Shown piece after piece: positions 1 to 7,636 of a stretch of DNA of 64,000 nucleotides. Below the pieces are notes generated by a model. That model was not told where the DNA came from. It saw nothing but the letters and a program-made list of their open reading frames with translations, and made no database searches. Location of the stretch: contig JAHLLD010000007.1 in assembly GCA_020444325.1 (NCBI GenBank), forward strand, positions 124,001 to 188,000, written 5' to 3'. The translations under genes and the position numbers were made by a program. The stretch is from a bacterium. GTDB lineage: Bacteria; Bacteroidota; Ignavibacteria; SZUA-365. Every line of letters begins with the position of its first letter. Position 1 is the first letter of the stretch.

Positions 1-1341
1 GCCACGGCATGGATCGCCATGGGCATCTTCATTGCACCGATGGTGGCGGGACGCGAAGTCCCGGGCCAGAAAAATCTCGTCAACCTCCTCTTCTGGGCGC
101 TGGTGCTGCTCGTTGGCGGCAGCCTGACGGGCGAGTACCTGGGTGTACGCGGCGACTTCGGCAGCTCATGGTTCTGGTTCGGTCACCAGGGCTGGGAATA
201 TCTCGATCTCGGACGCTTCTGGCAGATCGTGCTGGCAGTGGGACTCGGTCTCTGGCTTGTCATCATGTATCGCGGACTCAAACCTGCGCTGCAAAAGGAG
301 AACGACAAGGGTGGACTGACACACCTCCTGCTTTATGCCTCGATCGCCATTCCCGCCTTCTACGGATTCGCGTTTTTCATGACACCGGGATCGCATATCA
401 CCATGGCCGACTTCTGGCGCTGGTGGGTGATTCACCTCTGGGTGGAAGGCATGTTCGAGGTCTTCGCCGTCGTGGTGATTGGTTTCCTGATGGTCAACAT
501 GGGACTCGTCACGAAGAACTCCACCCTGCGCGCACTGTACTTCCAGCTCATCATTCTGCTGGGAAGCGGCATCATCGGCACGGGACATCATTATTACTGG
601 ATCGGCACCCCGGAGCTCTGGGTTGCACTCGGCTCGGTATTCTCCGCCATGGAGGTCATTCCCCTCACCCTTCTCGTCGTCGAGGCGTATGAGCAGTACC
701 GCTACGTCCGCGAAGGTGGCGCGCACTTCCCTTACAAATGGGCATTCATGTTCCTTGTCGCGACCGCGTTCTGGAATCTCTTCGGTGCCGGCGTGCTGGG
801 CTTCCTGATCAACCTGCCTTCGATCAACTTCTTCTCTCACGGCGGCTTCCTGACCGCGGCACACGGACACGGCGCACTCATGGGCGTGTACGGGATGCTC
901 GGCATCGCGCTGATGCTCTTCAGCATGCGGACGATCTCAAACAAGCGCAACGACAAACTGCTGCGCCTCTCGTTCTGGGGATTGAATGCCGGTCTGATGG
1001 GCATGATACTCATCACCCTGCTGCCCGTAGGATTCACGCAATTCATGCAGGGTATCGAACATGGCTACTGGTATGTGCGTACGCTCGACTTCTACTATCA
1101 ACCCTTCGTGCACACCGTGCTCTGGCTGCGCATGATTCCCGACACCGTGTTCATCGCCCTCGGCGTCATACCCCTTCTCGCGGCTGTGTACAACATGTGG
1201 CGCAATCCCCGCACGCCGCAGCAGATAAAAGGCAAAGAGGAAGTCGGCGGACTGACCTTCGAAGAAGTACTGCGTGAAGCAGCTGAACAGCCTGCGAACG
1301 GCGGCAGCGCGAGCAAGCCTCTCGCCACAACCGATGCCTGA
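1..1341 (+). CDS. norB: Nitric oxide reductase large subunit, quinol-dependent type, 3' part
   Basis: Membrane haem-copper oxidase-family enzyme that reduces 2 NO to N2O. The reading frame is open from base 1, so the start lies outside the window and about 446 residues of C-terminal sequence are present. Visible ligand motifs are HLWVEGMFEVF (near nt 433; FeB-site His and the conserved Glu residues), GTGHHYYWIG (near nt 586; two His ligands) and HGHGALMGVYG (near nt 859; haem ligands). The segment GHQGWEYLDLGRFWQ is typical of the single-subunit quinol type (qNor), which carries an N-terminal extension; that part is not visible. About ten hydrophobic segments follow each other. A NorB of the cytochrome c-dependent type is less likely. 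The last 40 residues are a soluble tail. Confidence 0.9.
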   Translation, partial: ATAWIAMGIFIAPMVAGREVPGQKNLVNLLFWALVLLVGGSLTGEYLGVRGDFGSSWFWFGHQGWEYLDLGRFWQIVLAVGLGLWLVIMYRGLKPALQKENDKGGLTHLLLYASIAIPAFYGFAFFMTPGSHITMADFWRWWVIHLWVEGMFEVFAVVVIGFLMVNMGLVTKNSTLRALYFQLIILLGSGIIGTGHHYYWIGTPELWVALGSVFSAMEVIPLTLLVVEAYEQYRYVREGGAHFPYKWAFMFLVATAFWNLFGAGVLGFLINLPSINFFSHGGFLTAAHGHGALMGVYGMLGIALMLFSMRTISNKRNDKLLRLSFWGLNAGLMGMILITLLPVGFTQFMQGIEHGYWYVRTLDFYYQPFVHTVLWLRMIPDTVFIALGVIPLLAAVYNMWRNPRTPQQIKGKEEVGGLTFEEVLREAAEQPANGGSASKPLATTDA

Positions 1342-1429
1342 TCAACCGCGACCGACCGGGACGAAACTGCGGTACTGCCGCTATCGTCCCATCAACCATC
1401 GACAGAAAGGTAAACCTCCAAGACAGCAC

Positions 1430-1456
1430 AGGCGCCTCTCACTCCGGGAGGCGTCT
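1430..1456. terminator. Hairpin between convergent norB and DUF4256 gene
   Basis: AGGCGCCTC at 1430-1438 pairs with GAGGCGTCT at 1448-1456 (nine pairs, one G-T). A short T-containing stretch follows on the plus strand. It lies between the stops of two convergent genes, so it may serve both directions. There is no long U tract. Confidence 0.4.
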
Positions 1457-1462
1457 GCGCTT

Positions 1463-2026
1463 TCATACCCGGAGACAGCCGCGGAAACCACGTGCGGCAT
1501 AATAGGATTCCGCTCCGTTGTGATAGAAAAAGACCGTATCATAACGCCGATCGCAGAACGTCGCTCCGCCTTTTTCCCGTATCCGATCCGGCGTCCGCAC
1601 CCAGCTCGATGTCTTCAAATCGAACTCCCCGAGTTGCTGCAGCTCTCTGTACTGTTCCTCGGTCAGCATCTCGATTCCGATAGCCGTGGCCACATCCATT
1701 GCGCTGTCCTTCGGCTTGTGCTGCTTCCTTGCGTTCAACGCCTCCCTGTCATAGCAAAGGCTCCGGCGTCCCTTCGGACTTTCCTTCGAACAATCGTAGA
1801 ACAGGATTTCGCCTGTCGATTTGTCCTTCCCGATGACATCCGGTTCACCTCCCGTCCGCTCCATTTCCGCAAGCACCGCGAGCTTATCCGGCTTCGAATC
1901 CAGCCGCTGCAGCACCGCACTCCACTTCAGCTTTTCGTGCCGGTGCATATGACTTTCAAAACGCTGCTTCAGTATATCGAGCAAACTCTGCTGCTCTTCT
2001 TTGCGCAGTTTCTTCTTTCCAGGCAT
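1463..2026 (-). CDS. DUF4256 domain-containing protein
   Basis: A 187-residue soluble protein with no signal peptide or membrane segment. It matches my recollection of the DUF4256 family along its whole length: a basic N-terminus, a central segment with VIGKDKSTGEILFYDCSKESPKGRRSLCYD, and a C-terminal segment with TPDRIREKGGATFCDRRYDTVFFYHNGAESYYAARGFRG. The function of the family is unknown. The gene stands alone, convergent with norB and divergent from the next gene. The shared upstream region 2027-2274 shows no motif I can name. Confidence 0.8.
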   Translation of the reverse strand: MPGKKKLRKEEQQSLLDILKQRFESHMHRHEKLKWSAVLQRLDSKPDKLAVLAEMERTGGEPDVIGKDKSTGEILFYDCSKESPKGRRSLCYDREALNARKQHKPKDSAMDVATAIGIEMLTEEQYRELQQLGEFDLKTSSWVRTPDRIREKGGATFCDRRYDTVFFYHNGAESYYAARGFRGCLRV

Positions 2027-2274
2027 TGCGGTTTCCTTTCGCGTTACGCGTTGTGATGATGTCCTTGTGGACTGTCTGTTCGTGAGGGACTCTCCAAGTT
2101 AGGGGACGCGACGGGATTCATGCAACCGCGTCCACCCCGGGGCGTAGCTTCTTGTCTTCCCGGGAACCATTCACTATTATGAGAGTACCATACCACTATA
2201 TCGGCTATGCTCTTTCGCCAGGTGGCCAGTTCCCTGAACGCTCATTTCATTTACAATCATACGGAGGCGGGATT

Positions 2275-2985
2275 ATGAAAAACGTTGGAACTGCAGTTCT
2301 TCTGATAATTCTGATTCTGGCAGCGGTGGATTGCACTGCCCAGCAGACAATCGACGTACTGCACCTGAAGAACGGATCGCGCATTCGCGGCCAGCTCATC
2401 GAAATGATACCGAATGACCACGCCACCATACGCACACAGGATGGAAGCGAGCATGTGTACAAGTTCGATGAGATCGCATCCATCCAGAAGGAACTCGCCG
2501 GGGAGCCCACCCCGATGTTCGACGGTGCGGGCGAGTTTGAGTGGGACAGGGAAAACATGGACATCATGGATATGCCCTACTCCGAACTCGGCATTAATAT
2601 CGGGACCCCGGGGGGACTCAATCTGGCGTACGGCCACTGGTTTGGAGGCATTGGATTGCGACTCTCGGGAATGATATATGGTCCATCGCTGTCAGGACTG
2701 CAGCTGAACCTCGGATTTAAACTTTCCGACACGTACCGCATGAGCCATGTACTCGCCCTTGTGGGTGGAGTATCGCATTTCGAATTGGAGGAGGAAACCT
2801 ACTATTCCTCATACTCACTGATCACTCACCGCACCCGTGTCTATGACTGGACATACCTCGGTGGTATCTGGGAAATGAACTGGTGGGGATTTTTCCTTCA
2901 GACCGGACTCGCAGTGGGATCAGGAGATTTTTCAAATCCCCAGCTCATGCTCCAGATCGGATATATGTACCGCTTCCTGGATTGA
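2275..2985 (+). CDS. Exported outer-membrane-like protein with N-terminal beta domain
   Basis: 236 residues from the ATG at 2275, chosen over the longer frame from 2152 because a GGAGG sits just upstream and a signal peptide begins here (MKNVGTAVLLIILILAAVDCTAQ). Residues about 27-75 (LHLKNGSRIRGQLIEMIPNDHATIRTQDG...FDEIASIQK) form a small repeat-like beta domain common in exported Bacteroidota proteins. The rest alternates short hydrophobic and glycine-rich strands and ends in GYMYRFLD, consistent with a small outer-membrane barrel. No enzymatic motif is visible. Function unknown. Confidence 0.65.
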   Translation: MKNVGTAVLLIILILAAVDCTAQQTIDVLHLKNGSRIRGQLIEMIPNDHATIRTQDGSEHVYKFDEIASIQKELAGEPTPMFDGAGEFEWDRENMDIMDMPYSELGINIGTPGGLNLAYGHWFGGIGLRLSGMIYGPSLSGLQLNLGFKLSDTYRMSHVLALVGGVSHFELEEETYYSSYSLITHRTRVYDWTYLGGIWEMNWWGFFLQTGLAVGSGDFSNPQLMLQIGYMYRFLD

Positions 2986-3104
2986 GGAGCTACCGCTGTC
3001 TTTCAGAAGGCTGCAACGCGGTCGCTGCGAGACGGATGTAACTTTCCCCGCAATCACGGGTTGGGAATGACGTCACGTTCCCATTCGTTCGGAGGGCTTC
3101 CTCA

Positions 3105-4592
3105 ATGCTGATTATCAAGCAACGCAGTTTCGGGGGAAGAGTGCTGGGCATTGCCGTTTCGCTTTTGGTGTTGCCGCTCCTGCTTTTTTCACAGGCCGCA
3201 GCACAGGAAGGCCGGTATACCGTGACCATCACCAGCGACAATGCCTACCGGTTTGGTTTCGGTGATGCGCACGGAGTGATTCCGGCCAAGGTCTCCGATG
3301 CAGTATTCAGCGGATCTGCGTCTGACATCTACGGAAGCACGGTATGGGATGTGCGCGAGCATGGAGGGGCTCTCCCGCCCCGGTATTCGAGTCCGAGATA
3401 TGGGCCGGAGCGCTATACGCTGGATGGGAGCTTCGACGGAAAGTACATTTATATCGCGGCCTGGAGCGACAATGGGGTCTGGCAGGGAACGATAGCCCTG
3501 CTCAAAGACAACAGGGCCAGCGTCAGCTATGCAACCGGGCCCTCCTCCGCCTGGGAGGTATACGCAACCGGGAGAAACAAGGACAGTTATCGCCGTGAGT
3601 GGCCAACCGTTTCAGAAATGAATACCGACATTGCGCTAGCCAATGCAAAGAGCGGAAGCGCACCTGGGAGCATTGGGTGGGTCAACACCAGTGGCTGCGT
3701 GGACGGTAATGGTGGATGTCGCGGCATATTGCTGCATTGCGAAGAATTCACCCAAGCGCGTTTTTCAGGCTCTCCAGGACTGCGAAAAACATTCGGTGAT
3801 GCGCAGTTCATGTGGTATCGGAATCCGGATTACCCGGATGGCAGCTGCAGCGTTGCCACCATCCCCGATTCAACGTCCGGCGAATATCTCATTTTCAGGG
3901 TTGGTCCGCTCGATTCCCTTCTCCCACCACCCCCATGCGATTCGATTGAAACACGCATCGAATGGAGCCGGGAGATTCCCTGCTGTATCGATCTGTATCT
4001 CAGCAACACAACGCTGGATTACTGGGACGCGATCCGGCTGCGTATTCTTTCCGATGAAGTGCGTTTTGATGATGTCCTGTCCCTGCCGGGATGGGCCATC
4101 GAAAGAGCACCTTCAGCCAGGGAAGTACTGCTGCATCCTCCGGATGGCACGGTCCCGGTTTGCAGCAATGAAGCCTTGATCCAGGCCTGTCTTGCTGGAG
4201 CGGAAGAACATGAGGCCCTGATGGAAATCGCCTGGCTGGCGAAGGACTTTTCGATCTGCCGTGACACTGTCTTCCTGCGTTGCGAAACGACTTCGGCTGT
4301 CGGGAGCGGGAATGCGGACGGTACTCCACAATCGTTCCGCATTGCAGGATGCCTGCCCGACCCACTCTCGGAGAACGGCAGTGTCACCTTCTTCAATGAC
4401 AGACCGCAGAATCTGCGTATGGATGTCCATGACCTGCTCGGGCGGCATCGCACAACACTCTACGAGGGACATTGCACGGCAGGCGTGCATCAGGTCGGCA
4501 TCAATGCAGCGAGACTCTCCTCGGGCGTCTACATTTTGCGTCTGACCTCCTCTTCGCAATCCGCCTCCCGCCTGCTGCGTATAGCCCGTTAA
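3105..4592 (+). CDS. Secreted protein with T9SS type A sorting domain
   Basis: 495 residues. A signal peptide spans about residues 1-34 (hydrophobic VLGIAVSLLVLPLLLFSQAAAQ). The body has no domain I recognise, though it contains several Cys pairs and beta-rich segments. The last ~85 residues look like a type A sorting domain, with LRMDVHDLLGRHRTTLYEGHCTAGVHQVGINAARLSSGVYILRLTSS followed by a short basic end. Such proteins cross the outer membrane through the type IX secretion system and are usually anchored or released. No T9SS machinery gene is in the window. The gene is monocistronic, convergent with the pyruvate dehydrogenase operon. Confidence 0.8.
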   Translation: MLIIKQRSFGGRVLGIAVSLLVLPLLLFSQAAAQEGRYTVTITSDNAYRFGFGDAHGVIPAKVSDAVFSGSASDIYGSTVWDVREHGGALPPRYSSPRYGPERYTLDGSFDGKYIYIAAWSDNGVWQGTIALLKDNRASVSYATGPSSAWEVYATGRNKDSYRREWPTVSEMNTDIALANAKSGSAPGSIGWVNTSGCVDGNGGCRGILLHCEEFTQARFSGSPGLRKTFGDAQFMWYRNPDYPDGSCSVATIPDSTSGEYLIFRVGPLDSLLPPPPCDSIETRIEWSREIPCCIDLYLSNTTLDYWDAIRLRILSDEVRFDDVLSLPGWAIERAPSAREVLLHPPDGTVPVCSNEALIQACLAGAEEHEALMEIAWLAKDFSICRDTVFLRCETTSAVGSGNADGTPQSFRIAGCLPDPLSENGSVTFFNDRPQNLRMDVHDLLGRHRTTLYEGHCTAGVHQVGINAARLSSGVYILRLTSSSQSASRLLRIAR

Positions 4593-4624
4593 AAAGCCTG
4601 CGAAACAAACTGCCTTAAACGGCA

Positions 4625-4660
4625 AACGCCCCGTTCCTTCCGAGAAGTGAACGGGGCGTT
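4625..4660. terminator. Perfect 12-bp stem hairpin between convergent genes
   Basis: AACGCCCCGTTC (4625-4636) and GAACGGGGCGTT (4649-4660) are perfect inverted arms around a 12-base loop. The hairpin lies 32 bases after the T9SS cargo gene and 43 bases beyond the stop of lpdA, so it can end both transcripts. No strong U tract on either side. Confidence 0.65.
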
Positions 4661-4703
4661 GCAGTATCAGTCCGGATGCGCGTCACAGCCGGGGCAAGGG
4701 GGC

Positions 4704-6122
4704 CTACCGTTTCGGGCGGTACATGTGCGTACTGTGACCGAAGTAGGCGTCGGCTGCTTCCATGATGGTTTCCGACAGTGTCGGATGCGGATGAATGGAA
4801 GCGGCGACATCCTTTACGCGTGCGGCCATCTCGATGGCCAGTACACCTTCGGCGATCAATTCGCCTGCTCCGGGACCGGCAATACCGACACCGAGAATGC
4901 GCTCGGTTTCGGGATCCACGATGAGCTTGGTGACGCCATCGGAGCGGTCAAGCGTCGTCGCGCGTCCCGATGCGGCCCAGGGAAAACGGGCGACTTCAAC
5001 CTTGCGCTTCTGCTCCCGTGCTTCCGTCTCGGTGATGCCCGCCCAGGCGATTTCCGGATCGGTAAACACCACGGCCGGAATCGCATAGGGTTCGAATACG
5101 CTTTTCTTTCCGGCAATGACCTCCACGGCAACGCGCGCTTCGTGCGAAGCCTTGTGCGCCAGCATGGGATCTCCGGTGATATCACCGATCGCGAAGATGT
5201 TCTGCTCGGCCGTGCGTCGCTGGGGATCGACGGTGACGAAACCGCGGTCGTTGACATCAACGCGGGTGTTTTCGATTCCGAAGCCCTGGGTATTCGGCTT
5301 GCGTCCCACGGAAATCAGCACGCGGTCGAAAATCGCATTCTGTTCACCGTCGCTGTTTTCGAAGGTCACCTTGATTCCGTTTTTCTGCTCCTTCATGCCC
5401 GTGACTTTGGTGTTGAGCATGATGGATTCGAAGCTCGCATCCAGGCGCTTTTTCAGATGATTCACCATGTCGCGATCAGCGCCGGGGAGGAGTCCGCCGG
5501 TCATTTCCACCACCGTGACACGCGAGCCCAGCGCGGCGTACACCGTGCCGAGTTCGAGTCCAATATACCCGCCGCCGATGACCAGGAATTTCCCGGGGAT
5601 ATCCGGGAAGTTCAGTGCCCCGGTGCTGTCCATCACACGATCCGTTCCTTCAGGGACGCCGGGAATCATGGCGGGACGCGAACCGGTGGCGAGAATGGCG
5701 TTCTTGAATTTCAGCTCGCTCTCACCGCCGTCATGCTCGTCGATATGAAGCGTTGTGTTATCAACGAATGTCGCGAAACCGCGGATGAAGGTGATTTTGC
5801 GGGCTTTGGAAAGCTGTCCGAGTCCACCCGTCAGCTTGCCCACCACGTTGTCCTTGAACGACCGCAGTTTGTCGATATCAATTTTCGGTTCCCCGAAGCT
5901 GATACCCCATGCTTCCGCCTCTTTCGCCTCGTTGATAAGCTTGGCGACATGCAGCAGTGCTTTGGAGGGAATGCAGCCCCGGTAGAGGCAGACGCCGCCG
6001 GGGTTTTCTTCCGTATCGATGAGCGTGACCTCCATTCCCAGGTCGGCCGCGTAGAATGCCGCGGCATATCCACCGGGTCCTCCCCCGATGACCACAAGGT
6101 CCGTGTTTTTTGTATCAGACAT
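4704..6122 (-). CDS. lpdA: Dihydrolipoyl dehydrogenase (E3)
   Basis: Flavoprotein of 472 residues that reoxidises dihydrolipoamide with NAD+ in the pyruvate dehydrogenase complex. Visible: FAD-binding [10 protein letters not shown] near the N-terminus; the redox disulfide CLYRGC within [16 protein letters not shown] (family members more often have CLNVGC); NAD-binding [10 protein letters not shown]; the second FAD motif [11 protein letters not shown]; and the C-terminal catalytic HPHPTLSE (His-Glu pair). The length is normal. It is the last gene of aceE-aceF-lpdA, 30 bases after aceF, so it most likely serves this complex, although E3 can be shared with other lipoyl enzymes. Confidence 0.96.
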   Translation of the reverse strand: MSDTKNTDLVVIGGGPGGYAAAFYAADLGMEVTLIDTEENPGGVCLYRGCIPSKALLHVAKLINEAKEAEAWGISFGEPKIDIDKLRSFKDNVVGKLTGGLGQLSKARKITFIRGFATFVDNTTLHIDEHDGGESELKFKNAILATGSRPAMIPGVPEGTDRVMDSTGALNFPDIPGKFLVIGGGYIGLELGTVYAALGSRVTVVEMTGGLLPGADRDMVNHLKKRLDASFESIMLNTKVTGMKEQKNGIKVTFENSDGEQNAIFDRVLISVGRKPNTQGFGIENTRVDVNDRGFVTVDPQRRTAEQNIFAIGDITGDPMLAHKASHEARVAVEVIAGKKSVFEPYAIPAVVFTDPEIAWAGITETEAREQKRKVEVARFPWAASGRATTLDRSDGVTKLIVDPETERILGVGIAGPGAGELIAEGVLAIEMAARVKDVAASIHPHPTLSETIMEAADAYFGHSTHMYRPKR

Positions 6123-6152
6123 GTATGTGCTCCGTGATTCTTTGCTTCAACA

Positions 6153-7565
6153 TCAACCTTCCAGCGCCATGAGCAGCGGCTCTTCCATGGCTTCCGCAAT
6201 CCAGCGGAGGAAGCGTGCCGCATCGGCGCCGTCGATGATGCGATGATCGTAGGTCAGGGAAAGGGGAAGCATCATGCGGGGTTTGAATTCACCATCCGTC
6301 CACACCGGCTCGATGCTGCCGCGGGACATCCCGAGGATGGCCACTTCCGGTGCATTGATAATCGGGGTGAAGGACGTGCCGCCGATGCCGCCGAGATTTG
6401 TGATGGTGAAGGACGCACCCTGCATTTCATCAGGCTTGATTTTCTTCTCGCGCGCCTTCGTCGCCAGCTCCTGCAGCTCACTGGAAATTTCGAGGATGTT
6501 CTTCTTGTCGACATCCCTGAGTACAGGCACCAGCAGTCCCCGCTCTGTATCCACCGCCACACCGAGATGATAGTACTTCTTGTAGATGATGCGGTTCTGT
6601 TCCATGTCGATGCTGGCGTTGAACTGCGGGAATTTCTTCAGCGCAGCCGCAGCTATTTTAAGTGCGATCGCAGTGACGGTGAGCTTCGTGCCCGCCTTTT
6701 CAGCGCGCTTCGACCAGCTCTTGCGCAATTCTTCGAGATGCGTCACATCGGCGCGATCGTGCTGCGTGACGACGGGAATGGACCAGCTGATTTCCATCTG
6801 TTCGGCCGTACGGCGGCGCACCTTGCTCATTTCCTCGACCTCGGTTTCACCGAAGGCGGAGAAGTCGGGCAGTGAGGGACGAGAGACGCTGGCGCTCTGC
6901 GAAGTGGAAGCACGCTGGATGATGGACTTCGTATGCTTCTTCACATCGTCGTCGGTGATGCGTCCACCGGGACCGCTGCCACGCACCTGCGTGATGTCCA
7001 CTCCCAGCTCTCGCGCGAGCATGCGCACGGACGGAGCCGCAGGAACCGGTGTGCCATCTGAAGGACCCGGGGCCGGACTGATCGGAGCCGAGGAAGATGC
7101 ATCGCCGCTTTCCTGCGCCGGAGCTGACTTCGAAGCAGGCGCAGACTTCGCGGCATCATCGGACTTGTCGGAAGGCGTGGCCTTTTCCTCAGCCTCTTCA
7201 GAGGTTTCCGAGGATGCACCACCGTCCTCATCCTTTCCATCTTTTCCCATCTTTCCATCTTTCTTATCCGCCTCAGCTTTCGCATCCTCCTGATCATCAG
7301 CGCCCTTTGAATCAGCGCCGCCGTTTCCGGATTCTTCGATGATCATGATGGTCTTGCCGACCTCGGCCTGTCCGCCCTCCTCCACCTTTATTTCTTTCAC
7401 TGTGCCGGCCGCGGTAGAAGGTACGTCGAACGACGCCTTGTCCGTTTCCAGCTCCAGCAGCGGCTGATCCACCTCGACAGTATCGCCGACGGAGACCAGC
7501 ACCTTGACAACATCTCCCGAGCTGATATTTTCACCGAGTTCGGGCAGTTTGACTTCAGTAGCCAT
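6153..7565 (-). CDS. aceF: Dihydrolipoamide acetyltransferase (E2 of pyruvate dehydrogenase)
   Basis: 470 residues. There is a single N-terminal lipoyl domain with the lipoylated Lys in ETDKASFDVPS. A long acidic and Ala/Ser-rich flexible linker follows (about residues 85-180), then a peripheral subunit-binding domain (VRMLARELGVDITQVRGSGPGGRITDDDVKKH) and a C-terminal acetyltransferase domain with the catalytic DHRIIDGADAARFL motif. E. coli AceF has three lipoyl domains; one is common elsewhere. It transfers acetyl groups from E1 to CoA. It lies 54 bases after aceE in the same operon. Confidence 0.96.
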   Translation of the reverse strand: MATEVKLPELGENISSGDVVKVLVSVGDTVEVDQPLLELETDKASFDVPSTAAGTVKEIKVEEGGQAEVGKTIMIIEESGNGGADSKGADDQEDAKAEADKKDGKMGKDGKDEDGGASSETSEEAEEKATPSDKSDDAAKSAPASKSAPAQESGDASSSAPISPAPGPSDGTPVPAAPSVRMLARELGVDITQVRGSGPGGRITDDDVKKHTKSIIQRASTSQSASVSRPSLPDFSAFGETEVEEMSKVRRRTAEQMEISWSIPVVTQHDRADVTHLEELRKSWSKRAEKAGTKLTVTAIALKIAAAALKKFPQFNASIDMEQNRIIYKKYYHLGVAVDTERGLLVPVLRDVDKKNILEISSELQELATKAREKKIKPDEMQGASFTITNLGGIGGTSFTPIINAPEVAILGMSRGSIEPVWTDGEFKPRMMLPLSLTYDHRIIDGADAARFLRWIAEAMEEPLLMALEG

Positions 7566-7573
7566 GAAATTCC

Positions 7574-7636
7574 TCAGTTATGAAATCATCGTATTCAGTT
7601 CAGAAATCATCAGGTTCTGTTATGAAACCATCGGGT
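7574..7636. repeat. Three imperfect 21-bp tandem units spanning the aceE stop
   Basis: Units at 7574-7594, 7595-7615 and 7616-7636 share the pattern TCAGTTATGAAATCATCGTAT with a few changes each. The unit at 7616-7636 carries the last aceE codons and its stop; the other two fill the aceE-aceF gap. This looks like tandem duplication of the gene end. Confidence 0.7.

Noticed and set aside
4647-6137. 496-codon open frame on the plus strand opposite lpdA
   Set aside because: Antisense shadow of a well-conserved gene; high GC removes stops. No ribosome site or recognisable protein motif.
7226-7265. GATGGAAAGATGGGAAAAG-like stretch in aceF resembling the dispersed GGAAA repeats
   Set aside because: It encodes a Lys/Gly/Asp-rich linker segment, so codon use alone can produce it.
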